Source: UBA7957 sp965222695 (GTDB lineage Bacteria > Pseudomonadota > Gammaproteobacteria > Granulosicoccales > Granulosicoccaceae). From it: DNA of 64,000 nt. Each line of letters starts with the position of its first letter. Position 1 is the stretch's first letter. The translations under genes were made by a program, and so were the position numbers. Positions 34,670-42,775 of the stretch are shown in pieces. Under the pieces are notes generated by a model, which was not told the origin of the DNA, did not search any database, and worked only from the letters and a program-made list of their open reading frames with translations. The stretch lies in assembly GCA_965222695.1 (NCBI GenBank), contig OZ244967.1, positions 4,898,001-4,962,000 on the forward strand, read 5' to 3'.

Positions 34670-35863
34670 ATGATTATCAAACCAAGAATTCGCGGATTTA
34701 TTTGCACCACAACCCATCCGACCGGCTGCGCGGAAAACGTCAAGGAACAGATCAACTACGTTAAGCAACAAAGCACGCTGGCAGACAGCCCCAAAAATGT
34801 TTTAGTCATCGGATCTTCCAGCGGCTACGGATTGTCATCTCGGATTACCGCTGCGTTTGCTGGCAGGGCGGCCACCATAGGTGTGTTTTTTGAGAAACCG
34901 GGTACGGAGAAAAAGCCCGGAACCGCTGGCTGGTACAATGCTGCGGCTTTTGATGAACAAGCCCATCAAGCCGGCTTGTACGCAAAGAGTCTGAACGGTG
35001 ATGCCTTTTCACACGAGGCTAAGCAAAAGACGGTTGAGTTGATCAAACAGGATCTCGGCAAAGTGGATTTGGTGGTCTATTCTCTGGCATCCCCGGTCAG
35101 AAAGATGCCGGACACGGGTGAAATTGTCCGCTCTGTTTTGAAGCCCATAGGTCAGGCCTATCAATCGACGGCAATAGATACAAATAAAGACCGGATCACA
35201 CAAGCTGTAATCGAGCCGGCCACTGAGGAAGAGATTCAAGCCACGGTGACCGTGATGGGCGGACAGGACTGGGAGTTGTGGATCAATGCGCTGGAAGCGG
35301 GCGGCGTTATGGCCGACGGTTGTAAAACCATCGCTTATTCCTACATAGGCTCGGATATGACATGGCCGATTTATTGGCACGGCGCACTGGGCCGGGCCAA
35401 ACAGGACCTGGACCGGGCAGCCGCGCAACTGCATGCACGGCTTAGTTGTAACGGGGGGCAGGCCAATATCGGTGTGTTGAAGTCAGTGGTAACCCAGGCC
35501 AGTTCGGCCATACCGGTTATGCCCTTGTATTTGGCAATGTGCTTCAGGGTCATGCGGGAAAAAGGCCTGCATGAAGGCTGTGTGGAACAGATATACCGGC
35601 TGTTTTCCACCGGGCTCTACGGTGAGGGCGCCGAAATGGATGAAAATTTGCGATACCGGATGGATGACTGGGAATTGAGAGACGATGTTCAGACAGCTCT
35701 TAGAACCACCTGGCCGCAAGTAAACACCGAAAATTTATTCGAACTGACGGATTACCAGCTATATAAAGATGAGTTTTTAAAACTGTTCGGCTTCGGAATT
35801 GACGGAGTTGACTATGAAGCCGATGTCAACCCTCTGGCCGAGTTCGACGTTATTGATATTTAG
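34670..35863 (+). CDS. fabV: Enoyl-[ACP] reductase FabV
   Basis: The 397-residue protein is the FabV-type trans-2-enoyl-ACP (CoA) reductase, which performs the last step of each fatty acid elongation cycle with NADH. The start MIIKPRIRGFICTTTHPTGC is diagnostic, and the catalytic pair of the Y-x8-K motif is Y235 and K244, at the positions usual for FabV. FabV enzymes are known to be insensitive to triclosan. It is followed after 9 bases by epmB. Confidence 0.96.
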   Translation: MIIKPRIRGFICTTTHPTGCAENVKEQINYVKQQSTLADSPKNVLVIGSSSGYGLSSRITAAFAGRAATIGVFFEKPGTEKKPGTAGWYNAAAFDEQAHQAGLYAKSLNGDAFSHEAKQKTVELIKQDLGKVDLVVYSLASPVRKMPDTGEIVRSVLKPIGQAYQSTAIDTNKDRITQAVIEPATEEEIQATVTVMGGQDWELWINALEAGGVMADGCKTIAYSYIGSDMTWPIYWHGALGRAKQDLDRAAAQLHARLSCNGGQANIGVLKSVVTQASSAIPVMPLYLAMCFRVMREKGLHEGCVEQIYRLFSTGLYGEGAEMDENLRYRMDDWELRDDVQTALRTTWPQVNTENLFELTDYQLYKDEFLKLFGFGIDGVDYEADVNPLAEFDVIDI

Positions 35864-35872
35864 GCGGCGTTG

Positions 35873-36880
35873 ATGTCTGCTTCCGGAACTTCGGCGCTTC
35901 GCTTTCAACCCGAATGGAAACGGGAAATGGCCAATCTGCTGCGGGATCCCGAGGAACTCTGCGAACGGTTGGAGCTCAGCGGGGTGGATGCGGATGCACT
36001 GATAAAAGCCTGCCGTGGTTTCCCGCTGAGAGTTCCCCGGCCCTATTTGGCGCGAATTGAAAAAGCCCGCCCCCAGGATCCATTGCTGCTGCAGGTATTG
36101 CCGCAGGCTGAAGAACTGCTCAGCAGTTCGGGATACAGTTCCGACCCCTTGGAGGAAAAAGCGTTCAGCCCGGTCCGTGGTTTGCTGCATAAATATCACG
36201 CAAGGGTGCTCATTATACTCGGCGGCAGTTGTTCAATTCATTGTCGCTACTGTTTTCGCCGTCATTTTCCCTATCAGGATCATCAGCTCTCAAAACAGCA
36301 ATGGCACTCAGTGCTGGACTACATCAGGCGGGATTCGTCCATCGAGGAGGTGATATTCAGCGGTGGCGATCCATTGTGTATAGCGGATCATATACTGCAA
36401 GCCAGGTGTCATGAACTTGAAAAGATTCATCATCTGAAGCGGATTCGCATTCACAGCCGCTTGCCGGTCATGATTCCGGCGCGTATCAACCGGGACTTTC
36501 TAAGCTGGGCCGGCCAGATCCGGTTGCAAAACGTCATGGTGATTCACTGCAATCATGCCCGGGAAATCGACCCCTCCGTTGAGGAAGCTCTTGCCCGCTT
36601 GACGAAAGCGGGGTTTATCCTGTTGAACCAAAGTGTGTTGCTGCGAGGAGTCAACGATGATGCACAAGCGCTGGCAGAGTTGAGTAAGCGTTTGTTTTCC
36701 TGTGGCGTGGTCCCATACTATATCCACAGACTTGACCCGGTTCAGGGAGCGAAACACTTCAGTGTAGGGACGGACAGAATTGCTGCGCTGAAGCAAGATC
36801 TGCAAATCCGCTTACCCGGCTATCTGGTACCGAAATTTGTCACGGAAAAGCCTTACGCTCAGGCCAAGACTCTCTTATGA
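35873..36880 (+). CDS. epmB: EF-P beta-lysylation protein EpmB (radical SAM)
   Basis: The 335-residue radical SAM enzyme has the cluster motif C120-x3-C124-x2-C127 (CSIHCRYC) and resembles lysine 2,3-aminomutase. EpmB makes beta-lysine, which EpmA attaches to elongation factor P so that polyproline stretches are translated well. A TTG lies directly before ATG 35873; I prefer the ATG. Neither epmA nor efp is in the window. Confidence 0.93.
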   Translation: MSASGTSALRFQPEWKREMANLLRDPEELCERLELSGVDADALIKACRGFPLRVPRPYLARIEKARPQDPLLLQVLPQAEELLSSSGYSSDPLEEKAFSPVRGLLHKYHARVLIILGGSCSIHCRYCFRRHFPYQDHQLSKQQWHSVLDYIRRDSSIEEVIFSGGDPLCIADHILQARCHELEKIHHLKRIRIHSRLPVMIPARINRDFLSWAGQIRLQNVMVIHCNHAREIDPSVEEALARLTKAGFILLNQSVLLRGVNDDAQALAELSKRLFSCGVVPYYIHRLDPVQGAKHFSVGTDRIAALKQDLQIRLPGYLVPKFVTEKPYAQAKTLL

Positions 36881-37082
36881 CGCTGAGTACGGCTGTAGCG
36901 ATGCAGATATATCCCAAAACGAAAGGGTTACTGCCAAAAAGGGTAGCTTGAAGTCGGGCAACGGCTTTGTTAGTTTCTTCTGCTTATTGCACTATAAAAA
37001 ACACGGGTATTGTTTGCGCTTTCGTAATCGGTACTCAAGCCGGCAAAAATACCGGTTATATTCATCTTTCGGAGGGTATTCC

Positions 37083-37412
37083 ATGAAATTAGCTGCCTTG
37101 ACGGCCACTGCGCTCGCATTCCTAATCACATTCGGCTGTGCAGCAACTGCTGAAACCGTCGCCGATACAAAATCCGCGATGACCAAATCTATGGACGGCG
37201 ACCCGATTGCACAGGCAAAGGCCAGTTTTGAGGCGGCTTCAAAAGCCGGTTGCGCCTGGCGGGATACTAAAAAAATGATCAAGCAGGCGGAAAAGCTTGC
37301 GGCCGAAGGCAATACCGATAAGGCCCATAAACTGGCTGCCATGGCCGATCGTCAATCGCAAAACGGTCTGAAGCAATGTGAAAGCGAGGCCAAACGTCTC
37401 GGGTCTTCATAA
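37083..37412 (+). CDS. SoxXA-binding-protein-like small lipoprotein
   Basis: The 109-residue product starts at ATG 37083 behind CGGAGGG; a longer upstream frame overlaps epmB and is rejected. The signal peptide ends in ITFGC (Cys20), a probable lipobox. The mature helical part with AKASFEAASKAGCAWRDTKK and IKQAEKLAAEGNTDKAHKLA resembles the SoxXA-binding protein of sulfur oxidisers, which activates the thiosulfate-oxidising cytochrome SoxXA. No soxXA is nearby, so the assignment rests on this resemblance and on the SoxW-like neighbour. Confidence 0.7.
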   Translation: MKLAALTATALAFLITFGCAATAETVADTKSAMTKSMDGDPIAQAKASFEAASKAGCAWRDTKKMIKQAEKLAAEGNTDKAHKLAAMADRQSQNGLKQCESEAKRLGSS

Positions 37413-37526
37413 ATTTGAACCACCGGGCAGGCGGGGTGTCGAGAAGCCTCGCCTTCATAAGCTCGGTGGGAATACCGCGGGAGTACCATGATTGAAGCGG
37501 TCCCTCAGTGGACAGGAAGGTGAGAT

Positions 37527-38060
37527 ATGAAAAATCCGGCGTGGCTCGCATGTTTTCTACTCGTATGGATGCAAGCCACTTTTGCCAACGCACCCCGTGA
37601 TCCCTATCAGTACTTTTTTGATGAAACCTTCGGTGATTTTTCCGAGGAGTTGGAACGCGCGAAAGAGGAGGGGAAGAAAGGTATCCTGCTGTTCTTTGAA
37701 ATGGATGAATGCCCTTTTTGCCACAGAATGAAGGACACCGTCCTTAACCAGGTGTCGGTCCAGGATTACTTCCGCGAGAACTTCCTGAACTTTTCGGTCG
37801 ATATTGAGGGCGATGTTGAAATCACCGATTTCAGCGGAAAAACCCTTGCTCAAAAGGACTTTGCGACCAAGGATTATAAGGTGCGGGCAACTCCCGTGTT
37901 CGCCTTTATCGATCTTGACGGCAAGCTGGTGGCGCGTTACACCGGCGCCGCATCGGGCCCCGAGGAATTCTTATGGCTGGGTGAATACGTCAGCCAAGAA
38001 TACTACAAGGAAGAGAAATTTGCCCGTTTCAAACGAAAAAAACGCAAACAACGTCAGTGA
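37527..38060 (+). CDS. Periplasmic thioredoxin-fold protein (SoxW-like)
   Basis: The 177-residue protein has a signal peptide (cleavage near TFANA, residue 22), a thioredoxin active site C62-P-F-C65 and the cis-Pro loop RATPVF. It is of the SoxW/thioredoxin_7 type that keeps periplasmic partners reduced. The C-terminus is strongly basic (KRKKRKQRQ), which is odd for such a protein. The outer-membrane channel gene follows directly. Confidence 0.85.
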   Translation: MKNPAWLACFLLVWMQATFANAPRDPYQYFFDETFGDFSEELERAKEEGKKGILLFFEMDECPFCHRMKDTVLNQVSVQDYFRENFLNFSVDIEGDVEITDFSGKTLAQKDFATKDYKVRATPVFAFIDLDGKLVARYTGAASGPEEFLWLGEYVSQEYYKEEKFARFKRKKRKQRQ

Positions 38061-38061
38061 G

Positions 38062-39390
38062 TTGGCGGGTTTGAGGGCGGTCGAAAAACTATTCTTGTTT
38101 TCGCTTTCACTTTCGTTTATTGCCGGTCTATCCCTTTTCAGTCAGGGAAATATTGCTTTTGCGGATGAAGAGGTACCCGAACCGCTGACCTTGGAATACG
38201 CCTTATCTCAAGCCGATAATCACCCGCAACTGGCGCCTTTTGCCACGGAACTGGAGATTTCTAAATCGCGGGTTTTGCAATCGCAGGCCAGTGATGATCT
38301 GGACATTTCCCTGAACGGGCGGCTGCAATGGATCGGTCCCTCGGAGTTCGCTTCGGACCAGACCCATGACGATCATAAAATCAGCCTGAACGCCGAAAAG
38401 ACCATTTACGACTTCGGTCGAAATGAAACCCGTACGGCGCTCGCAGGCGCTGACGTTCAGTCGGATTTTTATCAATTGGATTATCAGCTGGGAATAAAGC
38501 GCATCGATATTATGCGGCGTTATTTCGACGTGTTGTTGGCGGACCTGGAGTTTGCCGCGGAAAACGAAGCAATTGCGATAGCGTTTATCCGGGCGGACAG
38601 ACTGCAACAAAAGGCAGAGTTCGGAGAGGCCTCTGAGTTGGAAGTATTAGAAGAGCAGTCCGCCTATCAGTCGGTGTTAAGTATGCGAACTGCCGCGGAA
38701 CTCAAACAGCGCAGCAGCCGGGCCTTGCTGGCAGAGGCGATCAATAAGCCTGGAAAACTGTCGGAGGTCCTGCTCGAACCCGAACTCACCGCCGATACCA
38801 GAGAGGTTCCGGAGTATCAGGAACTGCTCGACATGGCTTTAGCCAATCATGCCGGTATCCAGTCGTTAAAGGAAAGACTTCAAGGATCCGAAACCCGGCT
38901 CGATGTCAGCCGCTTGCAGTCATACCCGACCCTGAAAGCCTATGCTGAAATTGCCGATTATTCGCGGACCGAAAGCGGCAGCGATGAATGGACGTTGGGT
39001 CTGAGGGTAAAAGTGCCTTTATATCAGGGTGGAAGAACGGATGCAGATTTCGCTCAGGCCAAGTCGCAAGCCGATAAGATCCGTGCGGAGCTGAGTCTGT
39101 TGCAGGCGCAGACACGGCAGAATGTCTTGGAGCTATGGCAAAAGTTGCGGTTGCTTAAGGTTGAGCTGCAACAGGCAGTCACGGAACTGGACGCGAGAGA
39201 TCTGTATCTGGATAAAAGCAGGGCGTTGTACGATCTGAGTGTCCGGAGCGACCTTGGAGATGCAATGATTCGATTTTCCCGTGCGCGCCTGCAGCATGCC
39301 AAAATTCTGTATGAAATGGCGATTACCTGGGCGATGCTGGATCTCTATAGTGGCGGAAAACTCCCCGTCAAAACCGAAAATCCGGGATAA
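38062..39390 (+). CDS. TolC-family outer-membrane channel
   Basis: The 442-residue protein (from TTG 38062; TTG 38071 is another option, and no ATG is available) has a signal peptide ending near NIAFADEE and the long paired helices and repeats of TolC-type efflux proteins (TLEYALSQADNHPQL near the N-terminus; LRVKVPLYQGGRTDADFAQA in the second half). It would form a trimeric outer-membrane exit duct. An adaptor follows, but no inner-membrane pump is in the run. Confidence 0.87.
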   Translation: MAGLRAVEKLFLFSLSLSFIAGLSLFSQGNIAFADEEVPEPLTLEYALSQADNHPQLAPFATELEISKSRVLQSQASDDLDISLNGRLQWIGPSEFASDQTHDDHKISLNAEKTIYDFGRNETRTALAGADVQSDFYQLDYQLGIKRIDIMRRYFDVLLADLEFAAENEAIAIAFIRADRLQQKAEFGEASELEVLEEQSAYQSVLSMRTAAELKQRSSRALLAEAINKPGKLSEVLLEPELTADTREVPEYQELLDMALANHAGIQSLKERLQGSETRLDVSRLQSYPTLKAYAEIADYSRTESGSDEWTLGLRVKVPLYQGGRTDADFAQAKSQADKIRAELSLLQAQTRQNVLELWQKLRLLKVELQQAVTELDARDLYLDKSRALYDLSVRSDLGDAMIRFSRARLQHAKILYEMAITWAMLDLYSGGKLPVKTENPG

Positions 39391-39447
39391 ACCGAGGGTT
39401 CAGATCTGAGCAGCTACCTGGAAACTTACCGTGAGGATAAGCGCAGT

Positions 39448-40188
39448 ATGAACAATAAGATGTCAGCGACACTGCTGTTTTTAGGTCTGCTTTTGCCGGC
39501 TTGTATCCTTGCCGAAACAGCAGAAGGAACCGTACAGACCCGGCAGCTTTACAAAGTAGGTTTGCCCTTAAACGGAGTTGTCAAATCCGTATCCGTTAAA
39601 GTGGGGGCGGAAGTGAAAAAAGGCGATACTCTGCTGAGCCTGGACTGCCGGAATTATGATCTGCGCCAACGCCTGGCAAAAGCCCGTTCTGAGGCGGTTG
39701 AAGTACAAGCCAGAAAAGTGCAGGCCGAACTGGACCGCACCACCGAAATGTATGATCAGGATTTGATTGCCGATGTGGAAATGCAGGAAGCACAAGACAG
39801 GGCTGCCGAGATACAGGCGCGTTACCGCGAAGGCGAAGCGCAGTTGCAGTTGGCGCAATTGAAGCAGTCGTTTTGCCGGTTACATTCTCCTGTCGATGGA
39901 ACGGTTGTATTTTTAGACACCAACCCCGGTGATGTGGTCACAGGTGAGTATGATTCCAGACCCCTGCTTGGAATTGCCGGGGAAGGTACGGTCAGCGTTA
40001 CTCTTTCTCTTCCCGCCTCCGGCCGGTTTGTTCTAGGGCAACAGCTTTCGGCAACTGCCGGCGGAAAAAACTACCGAGCCATGGTGAGCCGGATTAATCA
40101 TCTGAATTCAGACAAGGCATTGGTTACCCTGATCTTGCCAGATGGCGGTGATCTCGCTAATAATCAGACCATCTCCATAGAATACTGA
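39448..40188 (+). CDS. Short periplasmic adaptor (HlyD/RND membrane-fusion type)
   Basis: The 246-residue protein has a signal peptide (about residues 1-22) and the layout of membrane-fusion adaptors: a biotinyl-lipoyl half (GLPLNGVVKSVSVKVGAEV), a helical hairpin of about 70 residues, the second lipoyl half (LHSPVDGTVVFLDTNPGDVV) and a beta-barrel. It is shorter than RND adaptors, lacking the membrane-proximal domain. It presumably links the TolC-like channel to an unknown partner. Confidence 0.83.
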   Translation: MNNKMSATLLFLGLLLPACILAETAEGTVQTRQLYKVGLPLNGVVKSVSVKVGAEVKKGDTLLSLDCRNYDLRQRLAKARSEAVEVQARKVQAELDRTTEMYDQDLIADVEMQEAQDRAAEIQARYREGEAQLQLAQLKQSFCRLHSPVDGTVVFLDTNPGDVVTGEYDSRPLLGIAGEGTVSVTLSLPASGRFVLGQQLSATAGGKNYRAMVSRINHLNSDKALVTLILPDGGDLANNQTISIEY

Positions 40189-40196
40189 GGATTACT

Positions 40197-40478
40197 ATGG
40201 CCATGGCGGGAGTTCACTGCTATATCAGTGGACGGGTTCAGGGTGTCGGCTTCAGATATTACACCAGGCAAGCAGCCCGGCAACTTGGGCTAAGCGGATG
40301 GGTTAGAAACCGGTGGGACGGCAGCGTGGAACTCAAGGCATTTGGTGAGCAGGGGCAACTGGATCGCTTACTGAAATGGCTGCCTGACGGCGTACCCGCT
40401 TCACAAGTAAGCGATATTCGGCAGATTGACATTCCCTTCGAATCCAATGGTCAATTCGATATACTCAGCAATGCCTAA
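40197..40478 (+). CDS. acyP: Acylphosphatase
   Basis: The 93-residue protein is an acylphosphatase with both catalytic residues: R20 in VQGVGFRYYT and N38 in GWVRNRWDGSVE. It hydrolyses carboxyl-phosphate bonds in the cytoplasm. It lies 8 bases after the adaptor and 15 before the DUF4091 gene. Confidence 0.93.
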   Translation: MAMAGVHCYISGRVQGVGFRYYTRQAARQLGLSGWVRNRWDGSVELKAFGEQGQLDRLLKWLPDGVPASQVSDIRQIDIPFESNGQFDILSNA

Positions 40479-40493
40479 ACACTGACTCTCTTC

Positions 40494-42356
40494 ATGCAAA
40501 AAACGCTCACCGTTCTGCTGGCTTTAACCGGACTTGTGCTGATTGCCTTACCGTTTCTGCTGCCCGGATTATCGACTGAAGCCTGCAGGGAAATTAATAA
40601 GGATATCGCTCTTTGCGTGGCCAGTGACATGGCGAAATTGCCTAATCGGGGCCCCGTACCCCTGGAGCACCAGACACTGGCGGTTAAAGACGGTCCCCTT
40701 CGCCTGAATGCCGCTCGGAATGAGACGATTGCTTTTCAACTGCTGATTCAAAACCGCAGGAATGACAAACCGCAATCGCTTGAGCTGAGTGTTTCTGATC
40801 TGCGTTCCGATACCGCCACTCTGGATTCAGGCGAGTCTGTAGAGATTTTTCAGGCCTGGTATCACTATGTGGACGAAGGAGGATACTCCTGGGGACCGAA
40901 AAGCGAAGTTCTGGACTGGCCGGAATTCTATCCGGATGCCCTGGTGCCCAGGCAGGCGCCGTGCAACGGGAAAAACCGTCGCTTGTTCGAACGCATCGCC
41001 GTGCCGGCTGAACGCAGAGGTTTACAGGCCCTGTGGGTAGATATCTATATTCCGCGGGACCAGGCTGCAGGCTCTTATGCCGGCCAAATCACGGCAAGCC
41101 TGGAAGGCGGGGAGCGGCTGGAAATTCCCATTCAATTGCAAATATGGCCCCCCGTTCTGCCGGATAAGCCTTCATTTGATGCCGTGGGCGAAGTCTATCG
41201 CGCTTACCGTCAAGAAGGCGTGGGCGTGGACTTCAGCACTGACGGATGGCGACGCATGGCACATTGTTATCAGATACTGGCCCACCGGCACCGGATGGTT
41301 TTTATCGAGCGCTCCCCTGCCATGGATATAGATTCCGACTGGGCAGCCTATGACCGAATATATCAACCCATACTCGACGGTACTCTGTTCAATGCCAAGA
41401 ACGGTTATACAGGGCCGGGTGAAAACACGGCGGTCTCCGTGTGGCGCACGCCATGGCCGCAGGATTATGACGTAGAGCTGAAGTCCACCATCGATGACGG
41501 ACAGCTTAAGGGCTACCAGGCACTGGCTGCCGAGTGGTCCGACCATGCCCGTGAGATGGGGTGGGAGAACACCGATTTCTTCGCCTATATTTTCGATGAA
41601 GTGGATGGACCCGACCGTAGCGACAAAATGAGCGTGGCGCGAAAGAACTATTTGACCATGGCGCATCAACAGATGAACAAGGTGCAGCAGGCATTGGACG
41701 CCGGAAGTGGCGATAAGAGTATCGATTTGATCTGGACCAGCCATTCCAACCCTATCGATTGGTTAGGTATAGACGGGCTGGACCTGGCAGGAATTATCCG
41801 CCTCTGGGCCCCAAATGCGCACGCGGCATCACCTCTGTTTCTGTCACGGCGGCGGCAGTTGGGAGAAAAGATCTGGTTTTATCACAGCGGGCATCCGGCG
41901 GTGGGTGTACACAGCATTAACGCCTCGGGAATCGAGATGCGCACATGGGGTGTTATTTCAGCGCGATATGGGTTTGACGGACAACTGATGTGGGCCGTGA
42001 ACCTCGGGAATGATGAGAAACCCTTTGCTCGTCCGTCCTATAAAGACGATGATGATCGTTTTGGCAACGGTGTGATGGTGTACCCCGGCAATAAGCTGGA
42101 TAAAATCGGCTTTCCCGCATCCCCGGGCCCGATTCCCTCAATGCGACTCAAATCATGGCGCAGAGGGTTACAGGATGCGGAACTGGCGCTTCTGGCCGCC
42201 AAAGCGGGCAAGGAAGCCGAAGTTAGGCAGTTATTACAGCAAATGATTCCGGCCGCGCTGGCCGATGCCGAAGGTGATGCACAATGGCCGGACGAGACGC
42301 AAAAATGGATCGACTTTCACCTTCAGCTCCTGCAACTGGCGTCTGCCGATGGTTGA
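40494..42356 (+). CDS. DUF4091 protein, glycoside-hydrolase-like
   Basis: The 620-residue protein has an N-terminal membrane anchor or signal (about 5-23), a beta-sandwich part (about 50-220) and a barrel-like region with the C-terminal DUF4091 domain (about 480-570; SWRRGLQDAELALLA is characteristic). The family is related to GH123-type glycoside hydrolases. The pair FAYIFDEVDGP near residue 363 has acidic residues of the sort used in catalysis. The substrate is unknown; envelope polysaccharide would fit its likely location. Confidence 0.8.
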   Translation: MQKTLTVLLALTGLVLIALPFLLPGLSTEACREINKDIALCVASDMAKLPNRGPVPLEHQTLAVKDGPLRLNAARNETIAFQLLIQNRRNDKPQSLELSVSDLRSDTATLDSGESVEIFQAWYHYVDEGGYSWGPKSEVLDWPEFYPDALVPRQAPCNGKNRRLFERIAVPAERRGLQALWVDIYIPRDQAAGSYAGQITASLEGGERLEIPIQLQIWPPVLPDKPSFDAVGEVYRAYRQEGVGVDFSTDGWRRMAHCYQILAHRHRMVFIERSPAMDIDSDWAAYDRIYQPILDGTLFNAKNGYTGPGENTAVSVWRTPWPQDYDVELKSTIDDGQLKGYQALAAEWSDHAREMGWENTDFFAYIFDEVDGPDRSDKMSVARKNYLTMAHQQMNKVQQALDAGSGDKSIDLIWTSHSNPIDWLGIDGLDLAGIIRLWAPNAHAASPLFLSRRRQLGEKIWFYHSGHPAVGVHSINASGIEMRTWGVISARYGFDGQLMWAVNLGNDEKPFARPSYKDDDDRFGNGVMVYPGNKLDKIGFPASPGPIPSMRLKSWRRGLQDAELALLAAKAGKEAEVRQLLQQMIPAALADAEGDAQWPDETQKWIDFHLQLLQLASADG

Positions 42357-42775
42357 AAACCCCGGTGAGCGACGGGATTTCAGGCGGCTAAGGCAATGCC
42401 GCCCCGGTCCCTATCAGATGATATTGACGAATAAAGATGCCAGCAGCGAGCACCGTCTCTGTTAGGCGTGTGTTTCCAGAAGACGCCGTAAATCCGTCCA
42501 TGGAGGCTTGGAGCCGCCATCCCTGGCGCCTACACTTCTTCCAACACACGCCTAACAGAGACTCAGAGGCAGCCGCCTGTCTTGTTACTTATCCGACAGT
42601 TTAATCTGGACAGAGTACCAGTCTAAAGAGCAGACAAAGAAGAATACCTTCGTCCGAGTCTTCCCATGGCGTATGCTAAGCCATTGATAAATGATTTTTT
42701 CCCGGGGGTAAAGAATTTCAATTTTTCCGGTCAATGCCGATAAATGGTCTTCATCACCTATCAAAAGAATCGGGC
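42357..42775. other. Intergenic region holding a palindromic repeat
   Basis: This 419-bp gap holds the 108-bp inverted repeat at 42455-42562 and otherwise no gene. The part after 42563 must contain the promoter of the ATPase gene at 42776; I could not settle its elements. Confidence 0.5.
42455..42562. repeat. 108-bp inverted-repeat unit
   Basis: GTCTCTGTTAGGCGTGTGTT (42455-42474) pairs perfectly with its complement at 42543-42562. The central part (CCGTCCATGGAGGCTTGGAG with GCCGCCATCCCTGGCG) is itself partly self-complementary. It has no coding capacity. Its compact palindromic form suggests a dispersed intergenic repeat of the REP or MITE kind. Confidence 0.7.

Noticed and set aside
36837..37082. 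N-terminal extension of the SoxXA-binding-like protein
   Set aside because: The extension overlaps the epmB end in another frame, and a good ribosome-binding site and a lipoprotein signal sit at ATG 37083.
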